A stretch of 64,000 bases of DNA from Serinibacter salmoneus (lineage in GTDB: Bacteria; Actinomycetota; Actinomycetes; Actinomycetales; Beutenbergiaceae), in the NCBI RefSeq assembly GCF_002563925.1, contig NZ_PDJD01000001.1, positions 620,001 through 684,000 on the forward strand. The letters are read 5' to 3'. Shown here piece after piece: positions 9,360-19,889 of this stretch; within the stretch, counting starts at the first letter, position 1; the number at the start of each line of letters is the position of its first letter. The notes under the pieces are model-generated. The model had not been told where the DNA came from and made no database searches. It saw nothing but the letters and a program-made list of their open reading frames with translations. Made by a program: the position numbers and the translations under genes.

Positions 9360-11435
9360 TCAGCCTTCCTGGCCCGGGCGGCTCTCGCCCTGGGCCTGGA
9401 TCGCGGTGATCGCGACCGTGGTGATGATGTCCTTGACCGTCGCGCCGCGCGAGAGGTCGTTGACCGGCTTGTTCAGACCCTGCAGCACCGGGCCGACGGC
9501 CACCGCTCCCGCGGAGCGCTGCACCGCCTTGTAGGTGTTGTTGCCGGTGTTGAGGTCCGGGAAGATCAGGACCGTGGCCTGACCGGCGACGGGCGAGCCG
9601 GGCATCTTCGCGGCTGCCACACCCGGGTCGACCGCGGCGTCGTACTGGATCGGGCCCTCGACCACGAGCTCGGGTGCGCGCATCCGCACCAACTCGGTGG
9701 CGGCACGCACCTTCTCCACGTCGGCGCCCTTCCCGGACTGCCCGGTGGAGTAGGAGAGCATCGCGATACGCGGGTCGATCCCGAACTGCACCGCCGAGCG
9801 GGCGCTGGAGATGGCGATGTCCGCGAGCTGCTCGGCGTCCGGGTCCGGGTTCACCGCGCAGTCGGCGTACACCAGCACCTTGTCCGCGAGGCACATGAAG
9901 AAGCACCCCGAGACCACCGAGACGCCCGGGGTGGTCTTGATCGTCTCGAAGGACGGCTTGATCGTGTGTGCGGTGGTGTGCGTCGCCCCGGAGACCATGC
10001 CGTCCGCGACTCCCAGGTGCACCATGAGCGTGCCGAAGTAGGACACGTCGATGACGATCTCGCGGGCACGCTCGACCGTCATGCCCTTGTGGGCGCGCAG
10101 CCGGGTGTACTCCTGGGCGAAGGCCTCCAGATGCTCCGAGGTGGCCGGGTCCAGCACGGTGGCGGCGGCGATGTCCAGGCCGAGTTCCGTGGCGCGCTGG
10201 CGCACGGAGGCCTCCACCCCGAGGATCGTCAGGTCCGCCACGCCGCGGGAGAGGACCGTGCTCGCCGCGCGCAGCACGCGGTCGTCCTCACCCTCGGGCA
10301 GCACGATGTGACGCCGGTCGGAGCGGGCCCGCTGGAAGAGCATGTGCTCGAACATCAGGGGGGTGACCACATCGGATCGCGCCACGTCCAGGGCGGCCAT
10401 GAGCCCGTCGGCGTCCACGGCCGCCTCGAAGGTGGAGCGTGCCACCTCGATCTTGTGCTGGGACCCGGAGGACAGGGGGCCGCGGGTCGCGGCGACCACC
10501 TTCGCGGCGGTGAAGGTCCCCAGGTCCGAGCGCATGATCGGCAGGCGCTGGCCGAGGCTGCCCACCAGGCGTTCCACCTGGCTGCCGAGCTCGAAGCCGC
10601 CGTTGAGGGCGATACCCGCGAGGGTGGGGAAGTCGGGGGCGGCGTTGGCGGCCAGCAGTGCCACGATCGCGTCGTCCCGGTCTGCCGGGGTGATGACGAA
10701 CGAGCCCTCCTTGATGCGTTCGAGCAGGTGCTCGATGCCCATCGCGGAGACGAGCAGGTGCTCCGCCTCCCGGTCCAGCAGCGCGTCCTCCCCGGAGACC
10801 AGCTCGCCGTTCAGGGAGTGCATCAGGGCCCGCACCGTCGGTGCCGACAGGAGCGGCACCTCGGGCACCGCCCAGAGGGGAACCCCCAGGTCCAGGGCGC
10901 GCACGTCGTCGAGAACCGCCGGATCGCAGCGGTTCACGATCACACCGGCCACCTGGGCGTGGTGGGCGGTGAGTTCGGCGAGGGCCACCTCGCCGACCTG
11001 GTGGACCTGCTCGGCCGAGCGCTCGGGTGCGCCCAGTACGAGCAGCACCAGGCTGGAGAGGTTCGCCGCGATCCGGGCGTTGAAGGAGAGCTCGGTGGGC
11101 CCGGCGACGTCGGTGTAGTCCGAACCGACGACCAGGAGCACCTCGCACTTCTCGGCGACCTCGCGGGCCCGGGTGAGGATCTCGTCCAGGGCCGCGTCGG
11201 GGTCGGAGTGCACCTTCTCGTAGGTGACGCCCACGCACTCCTCGTAGGCCAGGTCGACGCCGTCGTGCTGGAGCAGGAGTTCCAGCACGCGGTCGCGGCC
11301 GGTGTCGGCCGCGACCACGGGCCGGAACACCCCGACGCGCTGCACTCGCGCGCTGAACAGGTCGAGCAGACCCAGCGCGATGGTGGACTTCCCGGTGTTC
11401 CCCTCAGGCGATGTCAGGTAGACAGTGCGCGCCAT
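9360..11435 (-). CDS. pta: Phosphate acetyltransferase (long, multi-domain form)
   Basis: Pta interconverts acetyl-CoA and acetyl-phosphate. At 691 residues this is the long form. An N-terminal P-loop NTPase-like domain begins MARTVYLTSPEGNTGKST, a DRTGG-like middle domain follows to about 360, and the catalytic PTA domain fills roughly 365-691 (RRHIVLPEGEDDRVLRAA, then GMVSGATHTTAHTI and FPDLNTGNNTYKAV). The ATG at 11435 was preferred to an in-frame GTG three codons upstream (11444) because conserved sequence begins at MA and GGGAG lies just before it; both signals are weak. It is the middle gene of xfp-pta-ackA, 47 bases after xfp. Confidence 0.96.
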   Translation of the reverse strand: MARTVYLTSPEGNTGKSTIALGLLDLFSARVQRVGVFRPVVAADTGRDRVLELLLQHDGVDLAYEECVGVTYEKVHSDPDAALDEILTRAREVAEKCEVLLVVGSDYTDVAGPTELSFNARIAANLSSLVLLVLGAPERSAEQVHQVGEVALAELTAHHAQVAGVIVNRCDPAVLDDVRALDLGVPLWAVPEVPLLSAPTVRALMHSLNGELVSGEDALLDREAEHLLVSAMGIEHLLERIKEGSFVITPADRDDAIVALLAANAAPDFPTLAGIALNGGFELGSQVERLVGSLGQRLPIMRSDLGTFTAAKVVAATRGPLSSGSQHKIEVARSTFEAAVDADGLMAALDVARSDVVTPLMFEHMLFQRARSDRRHIVLPEGEDDRVLRAASTVLSRGVADLTILGVEASVRQRATELGLDIAAATVLDPATSEHLEAFAQEYTRLRAHKGMTVERAREIVIDVSYFGTLMVHLGVADGMVSGATHTTAHTIKPSFETIKTTPGVSVVSGCFFMCLADKVLVYADCAVNPDPDAEQLADIAISSARSAVQFGIDPRIAMLSYSTGQSGKGADVEKVRAATELVRMRAPELVVEGPIQYDAAVDPGVAAAKMPGSPVAGQATVLIFPDLNTGNNTYKAVQRSAGAVAVGPVLQGLNKPVNDLSRGATVKDIITTVAITAIQAQGESRPGQEG

Positions 11436-11482
11436 GACTCCCACTCACTCGTTGTGTGACGTGTGCCGCTGACCTGCAGCGA

Positions 11483-13966
11483 TCACTCGTTGTCGCCGCC
11501 GGTGGCGGCCGTTGCGTCAACCGTAGCGGTGTCGGTGACCTCGCGGGCATCCGGCCATACCCAGGTGGACACCTCCGGCAGGTCCTCGCCGTGCTCGCGG
11601 GTGTAGGCGCGGGCCTCGATCCGCTTGTCCTCCATCCGCTGACGCAGCCCGGCGTACCGCTCGGTCATGCCGGGGACGCGGTCGATCACGTCGATCACCA
11701 GGCGGTATCGGTCCAGGTCGTTGAGCATCACCATGTCGAAGGGCGTGGTGGTGGTGCCCTCCTCCTTGTAGCCGCGCACGTGGATGTTGCTGTGGTTGGT
11801 GCGACGGTAGGTGAGGCGGTGGATCAGCCACGGGTAGCCGTGGTAGGCGAAGATGACCGGCTTGTCGTCGGTGAAGATCCCGTCGAAGTCGCGATCAGAG
11901 AGCCCGTGCGGGTGCTCGGTCTCGCTGTTCAGTCGCATCAGGTCCACCACGTTGACCACCCGGACCTTCAGGTCCGGGATGTTCTGGCGCAGCAGATCGG
12001 CGGCCGCGAGGGTCTCCAGGGTGGGCACGTCGCCGGCGCAGGCGAGCACCACATCCGGCTCGGTGCCGTCCACCTCGGTGCCGGCCCACTCCCAGATGCC
12101 CAGGCCGCGGGTGCAGTGCGCGATCGCCTCGTCCATGGTGAGGAACTGCGGCGCCGGCTGCTTGCCGGCCACGACCACGTTGACGTAGTCCCGGCTGCGC
12201 AGGCAGTGGTCGTAGGTGGACAGCAGCGTGTTCGCGTCCGCCGGCAGGTAGACCCGCACCACCTCGGGCTTCTTGTTGACCACGTGATCGATGAATCCGG
12301 GGTCCTGGTGGCTGAAGCCGTTGTGGTCCTGGCGCCACACGTGGCTGGAGAGCAGGTAGTTCAGCGACGGGATCGGGCGGCGCCACGGGATGTCGTCGGT
12401 GACCTTCAACCACTTCGCGTGCTGGTTCAGCATCGAGTCGATGATGTGGATGAACGCCTCGTAGCAGTTGAACAGGCCGTGTCGACCGGTCAGCAGGTAG
12501 CCCTCGAGCCAGCCCTGCATCTGGTGCTCCGACAGCATCTCGACCACGCGGCCCTCCAGGCCCAGCGTGGTGTCGGTGTCACCGTCGTGGAAGTCGGCGT
12601 TCCAGACCTTCTTGGTGACCTCGAACACGTCCTGCAGCCGGTTGGAGGCGGTCTCGTCCGGTCCGAAGATGCGGAAGTTGTCCGGGTTCTGCTTCACCAC
12701 GTCACGCAGCCAGGTGCCCAGCACCTTGGTGTTCTCGTACAGGCCGCTGCCGGGTTCGGGTACGTCCACGGCGTAGTCGCGGAAGTCGGGAAGGCGCAGG
12801 GCCTTGGTCAGGACCCCGCCGTTGGCGTGCGGGTTGGCCCCCATCCGACGATTGCCCACGGGGGACAGGGAGGTGACGTCCTCGATGATCCGGCCCTCGG
12901 CGTCGACGAGCTCCTCCATCCGGTAGGAGGCGAGCCAGTCCGCGAGGACCTGGAGGTGCTCGGGGGTGTCCCGAGCGTTGGCGAGCGGCACCTGGTGTGC
13001 GCGCCAGGAGTCCTCGGCCTTCTTTCCGTCGATGAACTTCGGGCAGGTCCAGCCCTTGGGGGTGCGGAAGATGATCATCGGCCACTGCGGGCGGGTCTCC
13101 TCGCCGGCCGCGGCGCGCTGCTTGATCTGGACGATCTCGTCCAGCACCACGTCCAGCAGTTCCGCGAAGCGGCGGTGGATGGAGGCGTGGGACTCCTCGT
13201 CGAACCCTGCCACGAACTCGTGCGGCTTGTGACCGTACCCGCGCATGAGGTCGTGCAACTCGTCGTCGCCGATGCGTGCCAGCACGGTCGGGTTGGCGAT
13301 CTTGTACCCGTTGAGGTGCAGGACCGGCAGCACCACGCCGTCGGTCAGCGGGTTGAGGAACTTGTTGGAGTGCCAACTGGTGGCCAGCGGCCCCGTCTCG
13401 GCCTCGCCGTCGCCCACCACCGTCAGGGCGAGCAGGTCGGGGTTGTCGAAGACGGCGCCGTAGGCGTGGGAGAGGGAGTAGCCGAGTTCGCCGCCCTCGT
13501 GGATCGAGCCGGGGGTCTCGGGGGCCACGTGACTGGGGATGCCGCCGGGGAAGGAGAACTGCTTGAACAGCCGGCGCAGACCCTCCTCGTCCTTCGTGAT
13601 CGCGGAGTAGGTCTCGCTGTAGGTGCCCTCGAGGTAGGTGTTCGCCACGAGGCCGGGTCCACCGTGACCCGGGCCGGAGATGTACAGGGCGTTCAGGTCG
13701 CGCTCGTTGATGGCGCGGTTCATGTGGGCGTAGAGGAAGTTCTGCCCCGGCGTGGTGCCCCAGTGCCCGAGCAGGCGCGGCTTGACGTCGTCGCGGTCCA
13801 GCGGGGTGCGCAGCAGGGGGTTGCGCAGCAGGTAGATCTGACCGATGGACAGGTAGTTCGCGGCGCGCCACCACTTGTCGATGCGCTCGAGAGTCTCCTG
13901 CGAGACGGGCTCGGCGGGACGAGCGTTCCAGGTGGGGGCGGCGGAATCCGTGTGCTCGATGACCAT
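11483..13966 (-). CDS. xfp: Xylulose-5-phosphate/fructose-6-phosphate phosphoketolase
   Basis: This thiamine-diphosphate enzyme cleaves xylulose-5-P (and often fructose-6-P) with phosphate to give acetyl-phosphate plus glyceraldehyde-3-P (or erythrose-4-P). At 827 residues it has full family length. Landmarks are [17 protein letters not shown] near 96, the thiamine-diphosphate motif [20 protein letters not shown] near 185-204, and [12 protein letters not shown] and [10 protein letters not shown] in the C-terminal half. AGGAACC precedes the chosen ATG; the frame stays open far upstream but without start support. It leads the xfp-pta-ackA operon, which turns sugar phosphates into acetate/ATP or acetyl-CoA without pyruvate dehydrogenase (bifid-type shunt). 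Whether it uses X5P, F6P or both cannot be read from sequence. Confidence 0.96.
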   Translation of the reverse strand: MVIEHTDSAAPTWNARPAEPVSQETLERIDKWWRAANYLSIGQIYLLRNPLLRTPLDRDDVKPRLLGHWGTTPGQNFLYAHMNRAINERDLNALYISGPGHGGPGLVANTYLEGTYSETYSAITKDEEGLRRLFKQFSFPGGIPSHVAPETPGSIHEGGELGYSLSHAYGAVFDNPDLLALTVVGDGEAETGPLATSWHSNKFLNPLTDGVVLPVLHLNGYKIANPTVLARIGDDELHDLMRGYGHKPHEFVAGFDEESHASIHRRFAELLDVVLDEIVQIKQRAAAGEETRPQWPMIIFRTPKGWTCPKFIDGKKAEDSWRAHQVPLANARDTPEHLQVLADWLASYRMEELVDAEGRIIEDVTSLSPVGNRRMGANPHANGGVLTKALRLPDFRDYAVDVPEPGSGLYENTKVLGTWLRDVVKQNPDNFRIFGPDETASNRLQDVFEVTKKVWNADFHDGDTDTTLGLEGRVVEMLSEHQMQGWLEGYLLTGRHGLFNCYEAFIHIIDSMLNQHAKWLKVTDDIPWRRPIPSLNYLLSSHVWRQDHNGFSHQDPGFIDHVVNKKPEVVRVYLPADANTLLSTYDHCLRSRDYVNVVVAGKQPAPQFLTMDEAIAHCTRGLGIWEWAGTEVDGTEPDVVLACAGDVPTLETLAAADLLRQNIPDLKVRVVNVVDLMRLNSETEHPHGLSDRDFDGIFTDDKPVIFAYHGYPWLIHRLTYRRTNHSNIHVRGYKEEGTTTTPFDMVMLNDLDRYRLVIDVIDRVPGMTERYAGLRQRMEDKRIEARAYTREHGEDLPEVSTWVWPDAREVTDTATVDATAATGGDNE

Positions 13967-14071
13967 GGTTCCTAGCCTGCCCCGATCTCGGCCGCTGTGC
14001 GAGGGCTGGAGGTCCTGAATCCATCGCAGCGGGGTGATGCCCCGGCCGGATCCGGTGCCCGGCGCTCGTCG

Positions 14072-14077
14072 TAGGCT
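14072..14077 (+). promoter_or_regulatory. -10 box of the SURF1 gene, leaderless type
   Basis: TAGGCT is followed after 6 bases by the GTG at 14084, with no ribosome-binding site. Confidence 0.5.
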
Positions 14078-14083
14078 GATCGG

Positions 14084-14905
14084 GTGACCAGCACCGCGCC
14101 GCGTGAGGAGGCCGACTCGAGCCGCGCCGCCGGGTCGACCCGTCCGAGGGTCTCGGCCGGGGAGTTCTGGCGTGCGGCGCGCACCCGCCGGATGCTGGCC
14201 ATTCTCGTTCTCCTGGTCGCCGCTGCGATCGTATGCGGACGGCTCGGTGCCTGGCAGATCGACCGCGCGTTCCAGCGTGCCGAGGTCGCTGCGGCCACAG
14301 CGGCGCAGGTGCAGCAGGCCACCGCGCCGACCCCGCTCGCACAGATGGTGGACCCGGGCGAGCACGTCACCGGGACCATGGTGGGGCTGCCCGTCACGGT
14401 GACGGGAACCTATGAGGGCGAGCAACTGGTGGTCCCCGACCGCGTGGTCGACGGCGAGGACGCCTACCTCGTGGTGGCGCCGCTGCGGACCACAGAGGGT
14501 GCCTGGCTGATGGTGGTGCGCGGCTGGCAGACCACGGACCAGCAGCCGCCCGCGCTGCCCCAGGGCGAGGTCGAGCTCACCGGTGCCGTGACCGCCGCGG
14601 AGTCCTACCAGGTGGCCGACCTGCCCGCGGGGCAGATCCCCTCGCTCTCGGCTGCCTACCTCGCGGGCGAGTGGGGGCTGCCCATCTACAACGCCTACCT
14701 GGTGCTCGCCGAGAGCGACGACGCCGCCCTGCGCACTGTTCCGGGCCCCGAGCTCGACGGCGGGGGCGAGGTCGACCTGCGCAACCTCGCCTACGCCGTC
14801 GAGTGGTACGTCTTTGGGGCGTTCGCGCTGGTGGTCTGGTATCGCCTGGTGCGCGAGGAGGCACTGCAGCGCCGCGAGGAGGCAGACGCCGACGCCGAGA
14901 GATGA
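14084..14905 (+). CDS. SURF1 family cytochrome oxidase assembly protein
   Basis: This 273-residue membrane protein has the SURF1 layout. A first transmembrane helix lies near 36-58 ([22 protein letters not shown], where the downstream GxWQ is the family hallmark), a ~165-residue extracytoplasmic domain follows, and a second helix lies near 235-255 ([21 protein letters not shown], with the conserved YAxEWxxF pattern). SURF1 helps insert heme a into aa3-type oxidase subunit I. The GTG start is set by a leaderless-type -10 box. Both flanking genes face other tasks (xfp divergent, ABC exporter convergent), so context adds nothing. Confidence 0.9.
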   Translation: MTSTAPREEADSSRAAGSTRPRVSAGEFWRAARTRRMLAILVLLVAAAIVCGRLGAWQIDRAFQRAEVAAATAAQVQQATAPTPLAQMVDPGEHVTGTMVGLPVTVTGTYEGEQLVVPDRVVDGEDAYLVVAPLRTTEGAWLMVVRGWQTTDQQPPALPQGEVELTGAVTAAESYQVADLPAGQIPSLSAAYLAGEWGLPIYNAYLVLAESDDAALRTVPGPELDGGGEVDLRNLAYAVEWYVFGAFALVVWYRLVREEALQRREEADADAER

Positions 14906-14921
14906 GGGTGCGCCCCGGTGC

Positions 14922-15012
14922 GCCGAGCGTGTGGTTGCGCAGGGATTTCTTGCCTGCGCAGTGCGCAAGGGCACGCTCGGCGCGGGGGCGGAGGCGCAAG
15001 GGCACGCTCGGC
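14922..15012. repeat. 31-bp-period intergenic repeat family, locus 1 (one direct, two inverted copies)
   Basis: A copy of CGAGCGTG..GTTGCGCAG reads on the plus strand at 14922-14942. Two identical copies on the minus strand (plus-strand reading GCGCAAGGGCACGCTCGGC) start at 14963 and 14994, exactly 31 bases apart. The plus copy follows the SURF1 stop in sense; the minus copies follow the ABC exporter stop in sense. Direct and inverted copies can pair into a hairpin. The second locus of this family is at 53827-53976. Confidence 0.8.
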
Positions 15013-15051
15013 GGACCCGGGTCCGCCAAGTGGCGAGGGGTGGTTCCGGGA

Positions 15052-16827
15052 CTACTCGCTCTGCCAGGAGTGCCAGAGTTTGGCGTACTCGCCCTGGGCA
15101 TCCACCAGGTCGTGGTGCGAACCGATCTCGGTGATGCGCCCCGCCTCGATCACGGCCACGCGGTCGGCGTCGTGGGCCGTGTACAGCCGGTGCGCGATGG
15201 CGACCACGGTGCGGCCCTGCAGCACCCCGGCGAGCGAGGCCTCCAGCTCGCGCGCCTGGCGGGGATCGATCAGGCTGGTCGCCTCGTCGAGCACGAGCGT
15301 GTGCGGGTCCAGGAGCACCAGGCGTGCGAGCGCCACCTGCTGAGCCTGGGCGGGGGTCAGCTCGTGGCCACCGGAGCCGACCTGCGTCTCCAGACCCTGC
15401 GACAGGTCACGCACCCAGTCCGCGTCCACCGCCGCGAGCGCCTCCAGCAGCGCGGCCTCGTCGGCCTCGGCCCGGGCGAGCCGCAGGTTGTCCGCGAGGG
15501 TCCCCACGAACACGTGATGCTCCTGCGTCACCAGGGCCACATGGCCGCGCAGTTCGTCCAACGGCAACTCGATCAGGGGCACCCCGCCCACCGCCACCCG
15601 CCCGGCTGTCGGTGGGTGGATTCCGGCGAGCATCCGGCCGAACGTCGACTTCCCGGCACCCGAGGGCCCCACGATTGCCAGCCGCTCCCCGACTGCGAGG
15701 TCGAGGTCGATCCCGCGCAAGACCTCCACGTCCTCGCGGTAGGCGTAGCGCACACCCTCGGCCCTCACGTGCTCGTCCACGGGCCGGTCCCCACCAGCCT
15801 CGCGGTCGCCCGGCACATCCTTCACCCCGAAGATGCGGGCCAGGGACACGGCGCCGACCTGGATCTCATCGACCCAGAAGATGAGTTCCCAGACCGGCCC
15901 CATCAGCTGGACCGTGTACAGCGCGATGGTGGTGACGGCGCCCACGGTCACCTCGCCGCGGGAGATGAGGAATCCGCCCCACAGCAGCACCGCCACGCTG
16001 GGCAGGCCGAAGGCCATGTCCACCGCAGGGAAGAGCACCTGGCGCAGCCGCAGGGTGCCCGCCTCCGCCGCCACGGTCTCGGCGATGTCGGCCTCCAGAC
16101 GCGCGCGGCGCCGCGCCGTCAGGGCGAGCGCGGACACGGTGCGCGCACCCTCCACGGTCTCGGTGAACGTGCCGTTCATCGCCGCGTACGCGGCAGACTC
16201 CCGCAGGTAGCGAGCGGTCGCGCGGCGCAGGTACCAGCGCACCGCGACCACGAGGATCGGCACGCCGACCAGCAGGGCCAGCGCGGTGCGCGCGTCGGTG
16301 AGGAACGCGGCGAGCACGGTCAGGGCGATCGTGGTCACCGCCACCAGCACCCGGGGGATGCCGAACCTCACCGTGTGCTGCACGCGGTCGATGTCGTTGG
16401 TGGTGCGGCCGACCAGGTCCCCGGTCCCCGCTCGTTCCACCGTGGACAGCGGGAGCGCGGTCACCGTGGCCATGAACTCCTCGCGCAGCTCGGCGAACAC
16501 CGTCTCGCCGAGCACGATGGCCGAGCGTTGGGCGTAGCGCACCGTGACCGCCTGGGTGATGACGGCGATCACGAGGACTGCGGCGGCGAGGTCGACGGTG
16601 CGGACCTGCGCTCCCGCGATGACGGCGTCCACGATGCGCCCCAGCAGGAAGGGCCCGGCGAGCCCGGCGGTCGCCGCGAGCGCCTGCAGCACCGCGACCA
16701 CGACCAGCGAGCGCCGGTGCCGGCGCAGCAGCGCGGTGCTCTCGCGGCGCACCTGGGCGGCGTCCGCGATCGGCAGCGCGGCCTCGGTCCCGGTGCTGGC
16801 CGGCGGGGTCGGTGTCGTGGTGGTCAT
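15052..16827 (-). CDS. ABC exporter half-transporter, catalytic-site subunit (degenerate signature)
   Basis: This 591-residue half-transporter has an N-terminal six-helix export domain (about 35-325) and a C-terminal ATPase domain. Walker A is canonical (GPSGAGKST near 386), as are Walker [12 protein letters not shown] and the switch His in AIAHRLY. The ABC signature, however, is degenerate: [15 protein letters not shown] replaces LSGGQ. The partner gene overlaps it by 4 bases upstream and has the opposite defects, so the two form a heterodimer. The substrate is unknown; relatives export peptides, lipids or drugs. The stop is followed at some distance by inverted copies of the 31-bp repeat. 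Confidence 0.93.
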   Translation of the reverse strand: MTTTTPTPPASTGTEAALPIADAAQVRRESTALLRRHRRSLVVVAVLQALAATAGLAGPFLLGRIVDAVIAGAQVRTVDLAAAVLVIAVITQAVTVRYAQRSAIVLGETVFAELREEFMATVTALPLSTVERAGTGDLVGRTTNDIDRVQHTVRFGIPRVLVAVTTIALTVLAAFLTDARTALALLVGVPILVVAVRWYLRRATARYLRESAAYAAMNGTFTETVEGARTVSALALTARRRARLEADIAETVAAEAGTLRLRQVLFPAVDMAFGLPSVAVLLWGGFLISRGEVTVGAVTTIALYTVQLMGPVWELIFWVDEIQVGAVSLARIFGVKDVPGDREAGGDRPVDEHVRAEGVRYAYREDVEVLRGIDLDLAVGERLAIVGPSGAGKSTFGRMLAGIHPPTAGRVAVGGVPLIELPLDELRGHVALVTQEHHVFVGTLADNLRLARAEADEAALLEALAAVDADWVRDLSQGLETQVGSGGHELTPAQAQQVALARLVLLDPHTLVLDEATSLIDPRQARELEASLAGVLQGRTVVAIAHRLYTAHDADRVAVIEAGRITEIGSHHDLVDAQGEYAKLWHSWQSE

Positions 16828-18680
16828 CTCACCTCCTGGGGCTCGTGCGGGAAGGCAGTGTCGGCAGTGTCGGTCGCGTCCGACGCGTGGGCCGGCCTCG
16901 TCCCGGGGGTCTCGGCAGGGGAGTCGTCCACGCTGCGCGAGACGATCCGCCGGTAGGCGATCGCGGTGTGAGCGGCCTCCCCGGCGAGTTCCCCGCGCGC
17001 GGCACGTTCGGCGTCCTGCATGAACTGGTGGTGTCGGCCGCTGGCCACGACGCGGCCTTCTTGCACGAGCACGACCTGCTCCACCTGGTCCAGCACGAGC
17101 GGGCTCGCCGAGACGATCACGGTGGTGCGCCCCGCTCGAGCGGTGCGCAGTCGCCGGGCGATGCGGGCCTCGGTGTGGGCATCGACGGCGGATGTCGGCT
17201 CCACCAGCACCAACACCTCGGCCTCGGTGAGCAGCGCTCTGGCGAGCGCCACACGCTGGCGCTGCCCGCCCGAGAGGGAACGTCCCTTCTCGGGGAGGTA
17301 CCCGGCGAGTCCACCCGGCAGCGAGTCGAGCACGTCGTCTGCGTCTGCGGTGTGCATCGCGCCGAGCACCTGGGCCTGGGTCGCGTGGTCACGGACGTCG
17401 AGTTCCGCAGCGAGGATCCCGGAGAACAGGGTTGGTGTGGCCTCGGAGACCACGATGCGGGAGCGGACCTCATCGAGTGCGGCCTCGGCCAGGGGCACGC
17501 CGCCGTAACGCGCCGAGGTGCTCTCGGGTCGCAACCGACCCAGGCGGGTGGCGATGGCGGCGGTCTCGTCCGGATCCGCGCTGACGAGCGCGATGTCCGC
17601 ACCGGGCGACACCCGCAGCCCACTTGCGGGGTCGTGCAGGTCAGCGGGCTGCGAGGGGAGGGGACGCGGCGCGGCGGCCGTGGTCATCTCGCCGGGAAGG
17701 CCGATCACACGCAGTACCCGCTTCGCCGCGATCCGGGCGCGTGTGAGGATCTGCACCCCCTGGGTTGCGGCTGCCAGCGGCTCGGTGAGGAAGGCCGCGT
17801 ACCCGTAGAACGCGACGAGCTGTCCGGGCTCGATCTCACCGGTGATCGCCAGTCGGGCGCCGTACCAGATCACCCCGACCAGGAACAGTCCCGGCAGGAG
17901 TGCCTGGAGCGCGTCGAGCAACGACTGGGTGCGGGCGACCTGCACGCCTGCGGCCTGCACCCGCCGGGACTGGTCGCGGTAGCGGCGGACGAACGCCGCC
18001 TCACCTCCGATGCCCCGCAGGATCCGCAGCCCGGAGACCGTGTCCGAGCCGAGTGTGGTCAGCCGGCCGTTCTGTTCGCGGTGCTCGGCCTGGCGCGCCT
18101 GCAGCGGGCGCACGACAAGCGCGAGCACACCGGCCACGAGCGGGATGCCGAGGAGCACGGCGGTGCCCAGGGTGGTTGAGGCGGAGAGCAGGATCGCCGC
18201 GACCGCGAGGTAGGCGATGATGCTGCCGAGGAAACGCCCGACGAAGGCGAATACCTCCGCGATCCGTGGCGCGTCGGAGGCCACGGTGGCCACGATCTCC
18301 CCGGTTGACATCTCACGACGGACGGCCTCGCCGTTGCGCGCGACCGCATCACCCGTCACCTCGATGGTCCCCAGGGCGGCGCGGACCCAGTTCGCCACGT
18401 CCAGGCGGTGTGCGACCACACCGCTCACGGCCCGCACCGCCCACAGCCCGAGCAGGATTGCGCACCATGTCAGCAGGGGGCCCGAGACTCCGAGCTCGAG
18501 CCCGTCGTCCACAGCCTGGCCGAGCACCCAGGGCGCTGCTGCCTGGGTCCCGACGTTGACGACACCCACCAGCACGCCCAGCACGACGAGCCGGCGCTGC
18601 TGCGCGGCGCGCCACGCGAGTAGGCGCCACACCCCGGCGGTGGGTGGCGGTGCGCTCGCGGAGCGGTGGAGGTCGATCAC
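16824..18680 (-). CDS. ABC exporter half-transporter with degenerate Walker A/B and canonical signature
   Basis: This 618-residue half-transporter has a six-helix membrane domain (about 20-320) and an ATPase domain lacking key catalytic residues. Walker A is replaced by [14 protein letters not shown] (no GxxGxGKS), Walker B reads [11 protein letters not shown] with Val in place of Asp, and the switch His is absent (VIVSASP). Its signature [16 protein letters not shown] is intact. In a head-to-tail dimer with the next gene product, this signature completes the only intact ATP site. It is first in the two-gene operon, and its stop overlaps the next ATG by 4 bases. The GTG start at 18680 has a leaderless-type -10 box upstream. 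Confidence 0.93.
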   Translation of the reverse strand: MIDLHRSASAPPPTAGVWRLLAWRAAQQRRLVVLGVLVGVVNVGTQAAAPWVLGQAVDDGLELGVSGPLLTWCAILLGLWAVRAVSGVVAHRLDVANWVRAALGTIEVTGDAVARNGEAVRREMSTGEIVATVASDAPRIAEVFAFVGRFLGSIIAYLAVAAILLSASTTLGTAVLLGIPLVAGVLALVVRPLQARQAEHREQNGRLTTLGSDTVSGLRILRGIGGEAAFVRRYRDQSRRVQAAGVQVARTQSLLDALQALLPGLFLVGVIWYGARLAITGEIEPGQLVAFYGYAAFLTEPLAAATQGVQILTRARIAAKRVLRVIGLPGEMTTAAAPRPLPSQPADLHDPASGLRVSPGADIALVSADPDETAAIATRLGRLRPESTSARYGGVPLAEAALDEVRSRIVVSEATPTLFSGILAAELDVRDHATQAQVLGAMHTADADDVLDSLPGGLAGYLPEKGRSLSGGQRQRVALARALLTEAEVLVLVEPTSAVDAHTEARIARRLRTARAGRTTVIVSASPLVLDQVEQVVLVQEGRVVASGRHHQFMQDAERAARGELAGEAAHTAIAYRRIVSRSVDDSPAETPGTRPAHASDATDTADTAFPHEPQEVR

Positions 18681-18686
18681 GCGCTC

Positions 18687-18692
18687 ACGGTA
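18687..18692 (-). promoter_or_regulatory. -10 box of the ABC exporter operon, leaderless type
   Basis: On the minus strand TACCGT lies 6 bases before the GTG start at 18680. A small inverted repeat (GGGAGG/CCTCCC, 18697-18715) lies just upstream and could be an operator. Confidence 0.45.
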
Positions 18693-18770
18693 GGCCGGGA
18701 GGGTGACAACCTCCCAGGGATTATCCCCGGCGTGGGCGCGGCGACGCCTGTGGGGAGCAAGGCGGGGCTC

Positions 18771-19751
18771 TTAGCCGACCGCCCGCATCAAGGCCTCGTC
18801 GGCCGCAAGCCATTCGGCCTGCACCGTGCGGGTCCACTCCCGGATGGCGGCCGCGATCCGCTCCTCTGAGCCGCCGGTCCCGGACTCACCCAGGGCTTCG
18901 GTGACCGCGGCCGCGAGCAGGGCATCTGCGGCCTCGCGTTCCTCGGCGATCCCGGCCCGCGCGGCGGCCACGGCTTCACGGGACTGGGAGTCCACGGCGT
19001 CCAGGTACGCATCCCCGGCTGCCGCGAGCGCGGAGTCCCCTTCGGCGCGTGCCGCGCACACCGGCGCCAGCGCGTCCGTGGGGCACCACTCCGCCAGGAG
19101 TTGGGCACGTTCGCGGTGCGGCGTGACGAACACGGCCTCGAGGTCGCCTCGCAGCGCGGGCCACGCGCTCGTGTCCTGCGGGAGGCAACCCTCCTCGGCC
19201 TCGGTGCACGCGGTGAGGGACTCGGTCAGGGAGGTCACCGCCGTGTCCTGCTGCGCCATGATCTGCGCGAGGGCGGGATAGCCGCCGCAGAATCGCGCCA
19301 CCTGCTTGGCCGCGTCCGCGATGGCCGCGGCGTACTCCTGCGCGGCGGACTGAGCCTGCCCAGGGCGGACCCGGAGTTGGGCCGCCCCGGGGAAGTCCTC
19401 GTCGAGGTCGTCCGGAACCTCGGGAGCCTCGCCCAGCGTCGTCCACGCGCTCTCCACGGTGTCGGCGTACTCGCTGACCCTCGCGCACTCCTCCTGGATC
19501 CCCGCCACGGTCTCGGCACTCTCGTCCGCGGTGCCCGTCACCATGGCGAGCGTGACCACCCCCGGGCTCAGCAGCGCCAGGACGGAGTCCTCGTAGGCGC
19601 GCACCGCCTCGGCGCTCGTGGCGTACAGCTCCTGCTGGCGCTCGGCCTCGGCCCGCTGTTGGAACCAGCGCACCCCGAAGACCGCGGCCACGCCGAGGAC
19701 GACGATCAGCAGGAGGGCGACGACGGTGGCGATGCGGCGTCGGCGATACAT
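18771..19751 (-). CDS. Membrane-anchored protein of unknown function
   Basis: I do not recognise this 326-residue protein. It begins MYRRRRIATVVALLLIVVLGVAAVF, a basic start plus one transmembrane helix (about 7-28), giving an N-in topology with a large extracytoplasmic part. The rest is Ala/Glu/Asp-rich, predicted largely helical and possibly coiled coil, with five cysteines between about 90 and 230. No catalytic motif is visible. The ATG lacks a good ribosome-binding site; an in-frame GTG 18 bases upstream (19769) is an alternative. It lies downstream of the ABC exporter promoter region but is separately oriented toward it, and is divergent from the DUF3817 gene. Confidence 0.7.
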   Translation of the reverse strand: MYRRRRIATVVALLLIVVLGVAAVFGVRWFQQRAEAERQQELYATSAEAVRAYEDSVLALLSPGVVTLAMVTGTADESAETVAGIQEECARVSEYADTVESAWTTLGEAPEVPDDLDEDFPGAAQLRVRPGQAQSAAQEYAAAIADAAKQVARFCGGYPALAQIMAQQDTAVTSLTESLTACTEAEEGCLPQDTSAWPALRGDLEAVFVTPHRERAQLLAEWCPTDALAPVCAARAEGDSALAAAGDAYLDAVDSQSREAVAAARAGIAEEREAADALLAAAVTEALGESGTGGSEERIAAAIREWTRTVQAEWLAADEALMRAVG

Positions 19752-19889
19752 CGCGGCGGTGGGGGGCACGCGCCAACTTTCCCACGGACTGCTCACCTGC
19801 GCACGGCACACGCACACCGGTCCAGATGCGTGAACGAGCGGTCCGCACGCGGTGAGAGGATGGAGGGGAACCGTGATGGAAGGCTGGAC

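Noticed and set aside
8097-11459. Long plus-strand open frame (1120 codons) opposite ackA-pta
   Set aside because: It is antisense to two well-conserved genes, has no recognisable domain and His/Arg/Gly-rich composition typical of shadow frames in GC-rich DNA.
11456-13975. Plus-strand open frame (839 codons) opposite xfp
   Set aside because: It is a shadow of the phosphoketolase gene, with Val/Gly/His-rich low-information sequence and no start signals.
14671-16956. Plus-strand open frame (761 codons) across the SURF1 end and the ABC exporter
   Set aside because: It crosses two real genes and the repeat region; composition is that of a shadow frame.
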